Positions 23,560 through 33,669 of a stretch of DNA of 64,000 nucleotides are shown one piece after another. A model generated the notes under the pieces. The model worked only from the letters and a program-made list of their open reading frames with translations. It was not told where the DNA came from and ran no database searches. How positions within the stretch are numbered: position 1 is the first letter of the stretch; each line of letters opens with the position of its first letter. The stretch is taken from contig JBBHKE010003220.1 in NCBI GenBank assembly GCA_037447655.1, positions 35,525-99,524 on the forward strand, read 5' to 3'. Made by a program: the position numbers and the translations under genes. This DNA is from Zygnema cylindricum (Eukaryota; Streptophyta; Zygnematophyceae; Zygnematales; Zygnemataceae).

Positions 23560-24340
23560 TATATGACTAAAGTACGCAGAAAGTATAGCACGGTACTGTA
23601 CAGTACTCTACTGTCCCCCGAGTACTGTACAGTACACCGTCGATCATATTTAGCGTGTATGTTTTTTTCGCCACAAAACATCTTATCTCCGTACACATTT
23701 GTCCAATTTTCAATTTAAGACCGCCATTCGTAAGCTGAGAATGCAACCTTTCAATCGCAACCGTCAGATCCACAATCCGACATGTATGTACGGAGAAAAG
23801 ATGTTTTAAGAGACAAAAAAAACATACACGCTAAATACAATCGACGGTGTAGCTTACAGCCGTACGCCTTACTGTACTACTTTGTTCTGCCGTACGATCC
23901 GTACATTGACTTATGAAAGCGCAGAACTCCTCCCTCGCTTTCTCTCCTCTCTTCCCTCCCCCTCTTACTTCGCCTCCATCTAGGAAACAACCTTCCACAG
24001 AAAAAATAAAATGTACGAAAGCCTAAAACGACAAAAACGATCTCACGAGGACTCCTCTCTCTTCAGCTCCTCGTCCCTCCCATCATCTGCCACGTGGCAG
24101 CTGTCCAGTTTGACACGTGGCAGCCTCACAATTGCCACGAGACAGGTCCACAGTCTACCGAGAAAGCTCAAGTTTGCAATCTGACAGTTCGCTTTTACCA
24201 CGTGGCCGCTCTGTAATTTGCAGCGTGACATCTCCACAGTTTGCCACGTGACATCTCCGCAGTTTACCACGTGGCAGCTCTGCAGTCCGCCTCCCATTGG
24301 CTGGTGGGAGGAACTCACCAATGTGTGCCACGTGGCGGTC
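23560..24340 (-). promoter_or_regulatory. Upstream region of copy 2 with six CACGTG palindromes, split by a MITE
   Basis: CACGTG occurs at 24,091, 24,114, 24,199, 24,245, 24,268 and 24,329, with a CCAAT box on the minus strand near 24,296. A TATATAAGAGG sequence on the minus strand (about 23,558-23,569) is a good plant TATA match, but it lies at the edge of the open frame. A 219-bp MITE (23,633-23,851) has inserted between the TATA-like box and the G-box cluster, and neither copy 1 nor copy 3 has it there. Confidence 0.5.
23633..23851. mobile_element. Mariner-like MITE (TACACCG family), M1
   Basis: The element runs from TACACCGTCGAT to its exact reverse complement ATCGACGGTGTA, with inverted similarity extending about 60 bp inwards (TTTAGCGTGTATGTTTTTTT and AAACATCTT on each arm). 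Ends CACCG...CGGTG inside a TA dinucleotide fit a TA target duplication, as in Tc1/mariner-type elements. The core (CCAATTTTCAATTTAAGACC) is shared with 30,245-30,300. It has no coding capacity. Confidence 0.75.
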
Positions 24341-25320
24341 GGAAGCGGAGGCAGCTGTGACGGGGAGACAGGAAATCGAAAAAGACAAAGAAAAAAGAAA
24401 GGCAAAGGAGAGAGGAAAGGAGTCAGCAGAGAGGGAAGGAGCACAAGGTGTCGGAAAGATTGCAAAAGAGTGTGCACCTAGCAACGTCGCAGGGCCTTCC
24501 ATTTTCGGCAAAATAAGAAACTTTCCACAAGCCTTGGTGAACAATATGAACTTTTATGTTTCAATTATAAATGTTAACTTTATATTTAATTTATAATCTA
24601 ATTTATTAATTTATATTTACATAAATAATAATATAAATTTATATTATTTTGTTGCAAGTCACGCGTCTTGCAGTGATGCTCTCCGCCGCAACAAACGACT
24701 GTCAGGAGGATTGCTTTTCAGAGCTTCCGTCATTATGCTTCTCGTGACGTCACCTAATCCGTTGGCAAAACCGAGGACGACGAGCGACAGAGCGAGACGC
24801 GACAATTGGCTGCGAGACCGGGCGATCTCCATCTCCAGTATGGGAGTCGGCCCTTGGATGGCGCAGAAGGCGAGGCAGCAGATAGAAGATAGCGCCAAAA
24901 GAGAGCAGCGCTCTCTCTTCTTCTGCGATGCGAGCCACTTTTTGTTCCTCGAATTCCTCCTGCCGCAGTACTGTGGTGGAATGGAAGGAAGCTGTAGTGT
25001 TACAGGTTCGCTCGTGAAAGGGGTCACCAACCGCGTTTCTCAAACACGCATTTGCTCTCGGAATATTCTCGGAACGCGGGATACAGCGTCCAAATTCACT
25101 GCCAGGTGTCGCAATGTTCCGCGTCGCTTTCCGTACGATGATTCAAATAACGTGGACGAATAATGAACCCTGATTGTTTCATCTGTACCTTGTTGTTAGA
25201 ATTCCATGTGAGAATCGTCGGTCTGTTGAAGTTATGTGGTGGTTCAGTTCAGTTGCGGTTCTTTCGACACAAATCTAAGGGAATTTGTTAATCGCAGCGA
25301 CAATTTTTGCTGCGCGTAAG

Positions 25321-25523
25321 TACACCGCCCATCGTTATTAGTGTTGAGTAAAAATTAGTGTTAAAGCGAAATTATAATTAATAGCACTAGTTTAATGCAG
25401 GGTGACGTGGTGGAATTTGGTCCGCTTCCTTAAATAATGCTGTTAACTCTATTTTGTGATTTTCGGCAAAAAAAAGTTGCGACAAAATTAGTGTTTTTAA
25501 CACTAATAACGATGAGCGGTGTA
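25321..25523. mobile_element. Mariner-like MITE (TACACCG family), M2
   Basis: Terminal inverted repeats of about 25 bp: TACACCGCCCATCGTTATTA at the left and the complement of TACACCGCTCATCGTTATTA at the right, one mismatch apart. TA is duplicated at the ends. The element is 203 bp, with no open frame. Confidence 0.8.
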
Positions 25524-26479
25524 GTTGCTTCAGCTTGTCAAAAATTGTACATTTGAAGTACAAATGAGTACAAGTTACGTATTGAGTTTATATTTGACGA
25601 TCAATTTGTCGAACAACACTGAGGGCACTTTCCCATGTGCTAAAGTTACAGTTATTTTGTGTCGTTTTCCTCTATAACTTGGAAAAAAACGAGAAAATTT
25701 GCAGCCGTACCAAAAAATTGAAATTACCACCGTACAAGTTGCGTTAGCTTAAAACTTTAATTGTACTGCAGTTTGTCATCTAGCACGTTTCGACCCACTT
25801 CCGCGTCCTTCCAGCTCTTCTTCAAACTTTGAATAAAATCACCTCGCGAGATGATTTTAAATAAATTTTCAGGACGTGAGCGAATAGGCATATGATTTCG
25901 CACGCGTCGGAGGTTTTTGACAATTTTTGTGCGCGAAGTCCCAAAAAAAAAAAACCCACCGCACGTTTCCAACCTGTGCGTGACTTTTTTCCGTGCGCTT
26001 TTTTCCGTACAGGGGCCGTGGAGGGGTCTCGATCAACGGACGCCATTTTGCAAAAGTGAAGTCTGTGAAAGCGCCTCTCTCTATCTCCCTCTCCCACGAC
26101 CAAGTCCATCTCACAGTTCTTGCAACGAAAACGTCAATAATGGTATCAAATAAAAGATCTATGAAAACGATTTCTTTTGACTATCTTTGGGCGTATTTTG
26201 ATGGCAAGTAGAGTGAGAAAAAATAAAAAATACAATCGGGAAACCATGGCGGAAAAGTTTTAGAATTTGTGACGTTGGCGCTGTCATAGTTGCGCGTGAC
26301 GTGCGTGACGTCATAATGTCACAAACCCTAAACATCTGCAATGCCTCCACGTCGACTGTAACAGCAATAGCGGATCGAACTTGTTTATAAAGGGGTATTT
26401 AGGTGTTATGATTATAGAGTACTAAATTTGGTAGACGCCCGCAAAAGAATCACGCTATTTGGAGTTATATTTTAAAAGT

Positions 26480-26642
26480 TATAAAAATCTGAAAGATATT
26501 CACTATAGGATCGTAACTTGCGTGGCGCTAGTCAATTTAGAACACGTGGTTTACAAAGTCTACGTGATGGAACATCGACTTAATCGACCCGATCTGTAGA
26601 GTTGGCCATACGATTACAGAAACGTATGATGGAACTTCACCC
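26480..26642. mobile_element. Right end of a Harbinger-like element
   Basis: Positions 26,560-26,642 match 27,303-27,320 joined to 28,129-28,188, ending GTATGATGGAACTTCACCC. It is a second copy of the right end of the neighbouring element and abuts it with a single shared TTA. Its left end was not found. Upstream (26,370-26,480) there is nothing recognisable. Confidence 0.5.
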
Positions 26643-26645
26643 TTA

Positions 26646-28188
26646 GGGTGACGTTCCATCATGCGAAAAGTCGCGTAGTTTACAAAAATCGGCGACCCTC
26701 CGTACCAAATCGTACCGTCTATTTTGTTTTTATACGAAAAACAACATTACAGAGAATCTTGCCGATACTCTCCAAAGGTCTTGAAAGTAATACTGGCCGT
26801 CGGATGTTCATCTGTGAGGAGTTCGCTTCATTTTTTTCTGTAACTGTCAACCCACCTCGAGGAGGTGGGTTGGCAGATACAGAAAAAAAAAATCGTGACA
26901 TGGTGGACGATTAGGCTACGTGTCATGATGAAAAACCAACGAAAAGTCTTAAGATTTGTACATGACACGCGGTTTTCAAAATACAACCAAAAACAAAAAC
27001 GAAATTTCCTAACATTCCCTCGTCACGCTATTTTCAATAACTTTTGTTCGTCACACTATTTCTCTCAAAGGACTTTCGTTATGTTCGAAAACTGAAACCC
27101 TAAAAAATGAGTTGCCGTATAGACTGGCATTTGCAAAAAGTATATTTTTTTTGTTGCATAACTACTTCGTACGCAGGTACATGGTACGCAAGTCAAGATT
27201 TGAACATAAGTTTGTCGGTGCTAAAAATCTTAAAGATATTCAATATCGGATCGTAGCTTACGTGGCGCCATTCAATTTAAAACATGTGGCTTACAGACTC
27301 TACGTGATGGAACATCGACTCAAGGTAACATTCCATCAGGCGTTCCCAGTAATCGTACGAACACGTTTACTGGCAGTAATATTTGTAACACCCTTTCATG
27401 AGGTCGTGCCAGTGAATGAGGTGTTAGATTGCGATTGGTACCACGTAGGACCTGTTGAGCCGCCCGGGAATAATTATCATTTCCAAAAGGACAAAATCGC
27501 AGCTGCGTATGTGCACGGGCAGACGCCGATTAAAATATTTAGTATCGTCACGCTAATGTACAATCTGAACGTTCTTAGGGATTGTTGTGGTATCAACGGC
27601 GTCGAAAACCGTTGCAAAATTAAAGTTTGTACAAATGTCCAAGAATGTACCATTTGAACGTGAATCGTTGTATCGCACATTTATGAAGGAGACGTCACAG
27701 GATGTCCTACAACCAAGTTTTTTTTATCGTCGAACAAGCTGGCTATACAACCAAGATTTTTTTTGTCGTCGAACAGGCTGGCTTTGATGTCACACGGTAC
27801 ACTGCATTTGCCACATGTAAGTTTATTGCTTCACGTCTGTCATGGATCGACTCTGACTTTACAAGTGGACCAAAACACGCGTCCAATAATTACAAACTCT
27901 CCTCCCGAGGACAGTTAGAGGAGACTAGCTACGTATTGGAAACACGAAGAGTTTGCTTCGAAAATTGAAAATAGGACGGTGGTATTTTTCTCCAAGAAGT
28001 CTGTAGAATCTCAACGAATTTTTAGTAAACATCTTTTGTAAAAAAAGAAAAAAAGAACAGTAGGGCCTAGTAAGGGTTCTTTCTCCAGTAAAGAACCCCA
28101 CTTTTCGCCTGATGGAAGGTTACCCTCAATCGACCCGGACTATAAAGTTTGCCGTACAATTAGAGAAACGTATGGTGGAACTTCACCC
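26646..28188. mobile_element. PIF/Harbinger-like element, outer
   Basis: The left terminus GGGTGACGTTCCATCATGCG and the complement of the right terminus (GGGTGAAGTTCCACCATACG) agree at 17 of 20 positions. TTA flanks both ends (26,643-26,645 and 28,189-28,191), matching the 3-bp TWA target duplication of PIF/Harbinger elements. It contains a nested relative (27,323-28,125). An open frame at 27,112-27,657 shows no transposase motif that I recognise. Confidence 0.6.
27323..28125. mobile_element. PIF/Harbinger-like element nested in the outer one
   Basis: The left end AGGTAACATTCCATCAGGCG and the complement of the right end (GGGTAACCTTCCATCAGGCG) match at 18 of 20 positions. Both sides carry TCA (27,320-27,322 and 28,126-28,128). 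The uninterrupted paralogue at about 26,575-26,595 reads GACTTAATCGACCC, which gives the pre-insertion site TTA. The interior is non-coding by eye. Confidence 0.65.
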
Positions 28189-28189
28189 T

Positions 28190-28545
28190 TACCCGCAAAA
28201 ATGAAATTTACTGGCGAAGCGTTACATTGAACTTAAATGCAAATTAAAGGACGACGTGATACGGATAAATTAACTCGCACGAAACGAAATAAACTTCGTA
28301 CACGATAATAAAAAGAACCCGCTTAAAAATAATAAAATATCTATGAAACTAAATGAAAATCTCGTAGCGAATCGTAAATAGTGTGGCTTGTGGGTTTTCA
28401 GTTACATAAAAAAATGAATCGCGACACGTAAAACGATCAAGCTACGTGTTTTCACGATGGACAACCAACAAATATTCACAAAATTTGCACATTATATATA
28501 CCTTTCAAAATGCAACCTAAAATATAAAAATAGCCTCGACACACT
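28190..28545. other. AT-rich stretch between Harbinger element and copy 3
   Basis: I see no gene or repeat that I can name. It is AT-rich sequence that ends where similarity to the PAN1 exon begins (about 28,549). Confidence 0.4.
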
Positions 28546-28548
28546 CCT

Positions 28549-28903
28549 TCGTCGCGATTTTGTACCAGCAGTGGTATGTGCTTTCGCCATTTCCCGTACC
28601 ATTAAATATGAACCCCGCGCAGCGACAAATTGCGGAGCATTTCTTCTGGCACAAAGCGATGGCTGCCTCGCGACTTCCGACAAACGAGTACGGACCGTAA
28701 TCTTTCGGAGATATCGCCCTTCGGGGAATTGATATTTTCCGGTATTCGCCATGATGCTTTGCTTCCCCTGTCTTTCCTGCTGCAAGAAAAAATAACGAAC
28801 GAAACACAACAAAACAAGCAATCGAACAGAGGGCAAAAAGAGAAATGAGGACAAACGGACGTAAGCGAAGAGAGGCAGGCGACGCCCAAATTGTTATTCC
28901 CAC
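28549..28903 (-). pseudogene. PAN1 exon of copy 3, truncated
   Basis: The minus-strand sequence matches the leader and PAN1 exon of copy 2 almost exactly (LCQKKCSAICRCAGF, then CWYK) from 28,903 to about 28,549. There it joins unrelated sequence and the frame stops soon after (ATKECVEAIFIF). The donor site and all later exons are missing. The upstream promoter block is retained to about 30,180, so this is a 3'-truncated duplicate that could at most make a short one-domain product. The acceptor before PAN1 would be at 28,779/28,780. Confidence 0.7.
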
Positions 28904-28914
28904 CTCTTATATAT

Positions 28915-29450
28915 CACTAAAGTACGCAGAAAGTATAACACGGTACGGTCACTGAGTACAGTACAGTATTATACAGTACTGGACTACACTATGGCGTACG
29001 CCTTGCCGTACTATTTTCTTTTGCCGTACAATCCTTAAACTTTACGAAATTGCAAAATTCCTCCCTCTCTCGCTTTCTCTCCTCTCTTCCCTCCGCCTCC
29101 TACTCCGCCTCCATCTTGGAAACAACCTTAAAGACAAAAAATAAAAAAAATGGACGAACGCCTAAAACGTCAAAAACGATCTCACGAGGACTCCTATCTC
29201 TTCCGCTTCTCACCCCTCCAATCATCTGCCACGTGGCAGCTGTCCAGTTTGGTACGTGGCAGCCTCACAATTGCCACGAGGCAGGTCCTCAATCGACTGA
29301 GAAAGCTCAAGTTTGCCATGTGACAGTTCAGTTTTACCGCGTGACCGCTCTACAATTTGCAGCATGACATCTCAGCACTTTGCCACGTGGCAGCTCTGCA
29401 GTCCGCCTCCCATTGGCTGGTGGGAGGACTCACCAATGTGTGCCACGTGG
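28915..29450 (-). promoter_or_regulatory. Upstream region of copy 3 with three CACGTG palindromes
   Basis: CACGTG occurs at 29,230, 29,384 and 29,444. A fourth position has decayed to TACGTG (near 29,253). The CCAAT box is retained near 29,410. Fewer intact sites than in copies 1 and 2 fits loss of constraint upstream of a truncated gene. Confidence 0.45.
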
Positions 29451-30187
29451 CGGTCGGAAGCGGAGGCAGCTGTGACTGGGAGACAGGAAATCGAAAAAGA
29501 CAAAGAAAAAAGAAAGGCAAAGGAGAGGGGAAAGGAGTCAGCAGCGAGGGAAGGAGCAGAAGGTGTCGGAAAGATTGCAAAAGAGTGTGCACCTAGCAAT
29601 GTCGCACGCAGGGCCTTCAATTTTCGGCAAAATAATAAACTTTTCACAAGGCTTCTTCGTTAAAAATACGCACGTTTTATGTTTATATTATTATTGTTGA
29701 AGCTACGAGTCTTGAAAGGGATTTAAAACATAACAAATGGCCGATAGGATGATTTTTTTTTCAGTGCTTCCATCATTATGTTTTTTTTGCGAGCTCACGT
29801 GATTTGTTGGCAAGACAGAGGACGGCGAGCGACAGAACGAGACGCGACAATCGGCTGCGAGAATGAGAGATTTCCATATTTAGTGTGGCAGTCGGCGCCT
29901 TGGAAGGCGAAGAAGGCGAGGAGAAAGATGGCGCCAAAAGAGAGTAACGCCCTTTACTTCTGCGTAAAGAGAAGCTGCGTTTTTGTTACCAGAGTTTATG
30001 TCACAGATTCGCTTTTCAGGGGTCACCAACCGTGTTTATTACCGCGTACGCGCTCGCAGAATCAGGGAAAACGAAAACACGGTTTCTTGGAACATGGGAT
30101 TACAGCCAGGCTTTACTGTTTCGCGTTCTTTTCCGTACAATGGTTCACTTAACGTGGACGAATAATGAACCCTGATTGTTTTATCCG

Positions 30188-30376
30188 TACACCGCGTATC
30201 AATATTAGTGTTAATAATTTATACGCCACGTAAATTTTTTTTTTCCGTACACACCTGTCCGATTTTCAATTTGAGACCGCCAATCGGAAGCTGAGATTGT
30301 TACCTTTCAATCGCAGCCGTCAAATATGTGTACGGAAAAAATATGTTTTAAAAGACGAAAAAAACATTGACACTAA
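30188..30376. mobile_element. TACACCG-family MITE, partial (M3)
   Basis: It starts TACACCGCGTATCAATATTA and shares its core with M1 (CCGATTTTCAATTTGAGACC, then CTTTCAATCGCAGCCGTC). The right end stops at ACACTAA without the expected CGGTGTA, and a GGGTGGACTTCCATTATGCG terminus of the Harbinger-like family begins there. The end was probably lost by a second insertion or deletion. Confidence 0.55.
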
Positions 30377-30379
30377 GGG

Positions 30380-31430
30380 TGGACTTCCATTATGCGTCTC
30401 CGCAATTGTTTGGAAAATATTACTGAAGGGCGTGCCTTCCATTAGGTCGCGTTTTGCGTGGCTTATTCTGGTTGGTAACACGTAGGTTAATATTCGATGC
30501 TTAAAATTTTGAAATAATCTTCGAACACAATTGCGTGGTTCACACTTGAAAAATGGGAAAACGGATGTCATGAATTTTGGGATCCGTACCCCAAATTTCA
30601 TAAAATGACAAAAAGTGCGGCGGTGACGGTTGGGGAGGTAGGTTTCCACCGTTTTGGAACGTAGCGGCGGACAAAAGATGCAGTTTTAAGCGTCAAAACT
30701 TGACAGCTGCGGATATCAAACGGCAACTGCCGTCCGCCATTGGACATCATGTTCGGAATGCACTTTTTCGTTTTTGAAGAATTTCGAAACGAAGCGCACG
30801 GACGTGAACCGTACAAGATATGATTCCCTCGCAAACTTATGAACAAAACTAAAGGACCAATCAGAAAAGAGAAGTAGTAATGTAAAAAACATAGTTGTTC
30901 AAATCGCGCGATTTTTTCCTTTTTTCCGATTAAAACGTATAATTCGTGACTTTTGAATAAATCGGAAAAAAACGCGATGTACTTTCTGTCCGGTAAACTG
31001 AACGGATAATTTACAGAAACTGTACGGTATGTACAGTAACTGTACGGTTTTGTACCAAAAAAGTACGGAATTTGACTAAAAGATACGTTGAACTTCGTAG
31101 TACTTGCTGTCCGGTAAACTGAACAGCAATTTAACGGGAAACGTACGAAATTGTAACAAAATTGTACGGACTATGACGAAAAGAGACGGGAACTGTATGG
31201 ACAATGTACAAACTGCGTTATATGTAAAACTCAATTTCTTTTACATGTACGAAATTGTACGCAATAAAATTCATTAACGATTTTAACGATTTTTTCAAAA
31301 GGTTCAATGTGTTTGTTACGTATAATTCGTCGCGATAAATCGTTCGCACGAAACGGCGTGAACAACTATGGTAAAAAAGAAAAAAAAACACCCATGGAAA
31401 AAAAATAGGGTTACCTTTTTCTCACTCCCT
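30380..31430. repeat. Non-coding; GTACGG-rich repeat related to the hAT-1 interior
   Basis: Positions 30,980-31,280 contain TACTTTCTGTCCGGTAAACT followed by many GTACGG and GTACGAAATTGTA motifs, closely resembling 3,940-4,170 inside hAT-1. It may be the remnant of a larger relative of that element. The rest holds no gene that I can support. Confidence 0.4.
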
Positions 31431-31435
31431 GTTGG

Positions 31436-31628
31436 TACACCGCGAATCGTTATTAGTGTCAAAATAACTAATTTAGGTTCTTATAATATTGCTTTTTTTC
31501 CCGAAATATAATTAATTTAGAACGTGGACCATAATCTGCCACGTTTCTCGCACTAAATTAGAATCATTAACACTATTTTTGTTTTTCACTTTTTATAAAC
31601 TTTTACACTAATAACGATTCGCGGTGTA
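31436..31628. mobile_element. Mariner-like MITE (TACACCG family), M4
   Basis: Perfect terminal inverted repeats of at least 24 bp begin TACACCGCGAATCGTTATTA. TA is duplicated at both ends. The element is 193 bp and belongs to the same family as M2. Confidence 0.82.
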
Positions 31629-31655
31629 CTGCTCCTATCCTCCTTTGAAATAAAA

Positions 31656-31659
<4 letters not shown>

Positions 31660-31711
<52 letters not shown>

Positions 31712-31780
31712 TCCCTCTCCCTCTCCCTCTCCCTCTCCCCCTCTCTCTCGCTCTCTCCTCCCCTTCCCCTCTCTTTTTGT
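31660..31780. repeat. CT / CCCTCT microsatellite
   Basis: A run of CT dinucleotides passes into CCCTCT hexamers and then a degenerate CTCTC tail. The hexamer also occurs in hAT-2 at 16,288-16,334. Confidence 0.9.
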
Positions 31781-31789
31781 CTGTTGTAC

Positions 31790-32530
31790 TTTACAAATAG
31801 AACATTAGTGTTGTATTCTTATTTTGGAATTTTGAAAATCTGCCTCGATTCTGCCATTTGGCAGTTTTGAAAGGGACAAGAGTTTCGCAGTTGGCGTATT
31901 CTGATTGGTCAGTAGTTATCACAGGTAAAGACGAAACAATAGACTGTGGAAAAATAAAATCTTTTTTTTTTGGTTATTCGCCTAGGAGAAGAAAGCGTAC
32001 ATATTCGGGCAGCAAAAAAGAAGGGAAATTTTCATCAAAACCAAGAAAATAAAATTTATATAAGTTTCGGTGACGAATTAGCCCTGAGAAAACCTCCGAA
32101 AAAAAAAAAAAAAAAAAATCCTTTCTTTTCCTCGCCCATGGATTCACCGTTGCTTATGTTAAAAAAAACCCTAAAAAAAACTCCACAAACATTTTTTGAA
32201 ATCCATTGTCTCTTAAATGTGCTCAAAATGTGTTATATGTGCAGGTTGCTTTTAAACGGAGATTGGAAACGGGAAAATTTGGAGATTCTTTTTTACGGTC
32301 GTCACTCAAAAAATCGTGACCGCCTTTTGGCTCTTAGCCAAATTCCAATTTCTACGGTACAGTTTTTCCTTTCACTTTTTCAGGGAGATAGAATAACTTA
32401 TAAATTAATGTGTGGATTTCCTTTCCCTTGAGGCAACTTCACATACCGGAAATCGCTAAGCGATATGTTCTGATTCAGATCAAAATCAACACTTATTGTT
32501 GTAAATATGGGCCAAGTCTAGTTTGAAATA
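31790..32530. other. No gene seen
   Basis: Short open frames (31,858-32,052; 31,970-32,431) are driven by poly-A and poly-T tracts and show no domain. Poly-A runs occur near 32,098-32,118. Confidence 0.4.
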
Positions 32531-32554
32531 CCTGACAAAAGTAGTTTTTTCAGT

Positions 32555-32725
32555 TCCATATCATTCTGGTTCAGTTCAGTTTTGGTCCACCAGGTTTAGT
32601 TCAGTTCAGTTTTATTCCATTCAGTTCAATCCAGTTCAGTATTAGCTTAGAAAAGTTCTCTTTTGGCCCATTCGGCAGTCATTTCCATTCAGTTCAGTTC
32701 ATTTCAGTCGCAGTTCTGATGTATA
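32555..32725. repeat. TTCAG-rich minisatellite
   Basis: Repeated TTCAG and GGTTCAGTTCAGTTTT units with variable spacers. No coding potential. Confidence 0.6.
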
Positions 32726-32819
32726 TCACCTTTAGAGTGGACTTATGCAGATCCAAAACATGGAAAAGGACAGACAGGAAAACGGAATTACCGTGTCCCT
32801 ATGTGGGAAGACGGGTGTT

Positions 32820-33665
32820 ATACAAACTAATAACTGTGTTAATACTAATTAAAGTAATACTAATTATACACTAAACCCAATTATACAGACAACTAACCAA
32901 TACTGATTATACAAACTAGTAACAGTAAAACAATAATAATCCATAAACAAACTGTAATAATACTTATTATACAAACTAACTGGACCTATAAGTACTAATG
33001 TTACAGACTTATAACCGTACCAACAGTAATTTATTGCTAATTGTACTAACACTAATTTCATGAACCAATAGTGTCCTAATATTAATTATACAAACAAAAA
33101 ACTGATCTGATATTAATTGTAGAGAGTTATCGGTACTATTAAGTGTGCTAGCACTAATTAAACATACTAAAAACTATATTGATTTCCCTATTGTAAAGAG
33201 TTATCTGTACTAATAATTGTGCTACCACTGATAACACATACTAAAAACTATAGTGATAGAACTATAGTGATACAAATTCTACAGACTAATAAGTGTACTA
33301 TTATTAAAATAAAGATTAATAATTGTGTTATCACTAACTATACAAACATATAGATGTACTAATACTAATTATACATTATTCAAAGTTGGACTACTACTAA
33401 TTATACATTACTAATAATTGTACTAACACTAATTATACAGTATTAGAAGTGCACTAATCCTAATTATATAGACTAATATTTGTGTTCACGCTAATTATAC
33501 ATACTAAAATTTGTTAAGACTAATTAGACAAACTAATAACTGTACTAATATTTATTACACAACCTAACAACTATACAAATACTAATTATACAGACCAAAC
33601 ACTGAGTTAGTATTAATTATACAGACAAATATCTGTAAAAATTCTGATTATATAGTAATTGTCAA
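32820..33665. repeat. Degenerate ~31-bp tandem repeat
   Basis: Variants of ACTAATTATACAAACT followed by AATAACTGTACTAAT recur at about 31-bp spacing through the block, roughly 27 units by eye, with many substitutions and indels. It is a diverged satellite, distinct from the 40-bp array at 35.8 kb. Confidence 0.65.
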
Positions 33666-33669
33666 TCGG

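Larger units (their letters stand above)
17200..26370. repeat. Segmental duplication, copy 2
   Basis: This is the longer partner of 8,720-15,200. It retains all seven exons of the membrane-protein gene. Two MITEs (23,633-23,851 and 25,321-25,523) and an AT-rich insertion of about 85 bp near 24,555-24,645 are present here but not in copy 1. Confidence 0.8.
28546..30185. repeat. Segmental duplication, copy 3 (partial)
   Basis: Positions 28,549-28,930 match 23,190-23,575. Positions 29,040-29,640 match 23,920-24,540, and 29,770-30,180 match 24,690-25,200. Copy 3 lacks the MITE M1 found in copy 2. It ends at about 30,185, where a MITE begins. Confidence 0.75.

Noticed and set aside
27112-27657. 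181-residue open frame inside the Harbinger-like element as a transposase
   Set aside because: No DDE or helix-turn-helix motif is visible, and the nested element boundary at 27,323 cuts through it.
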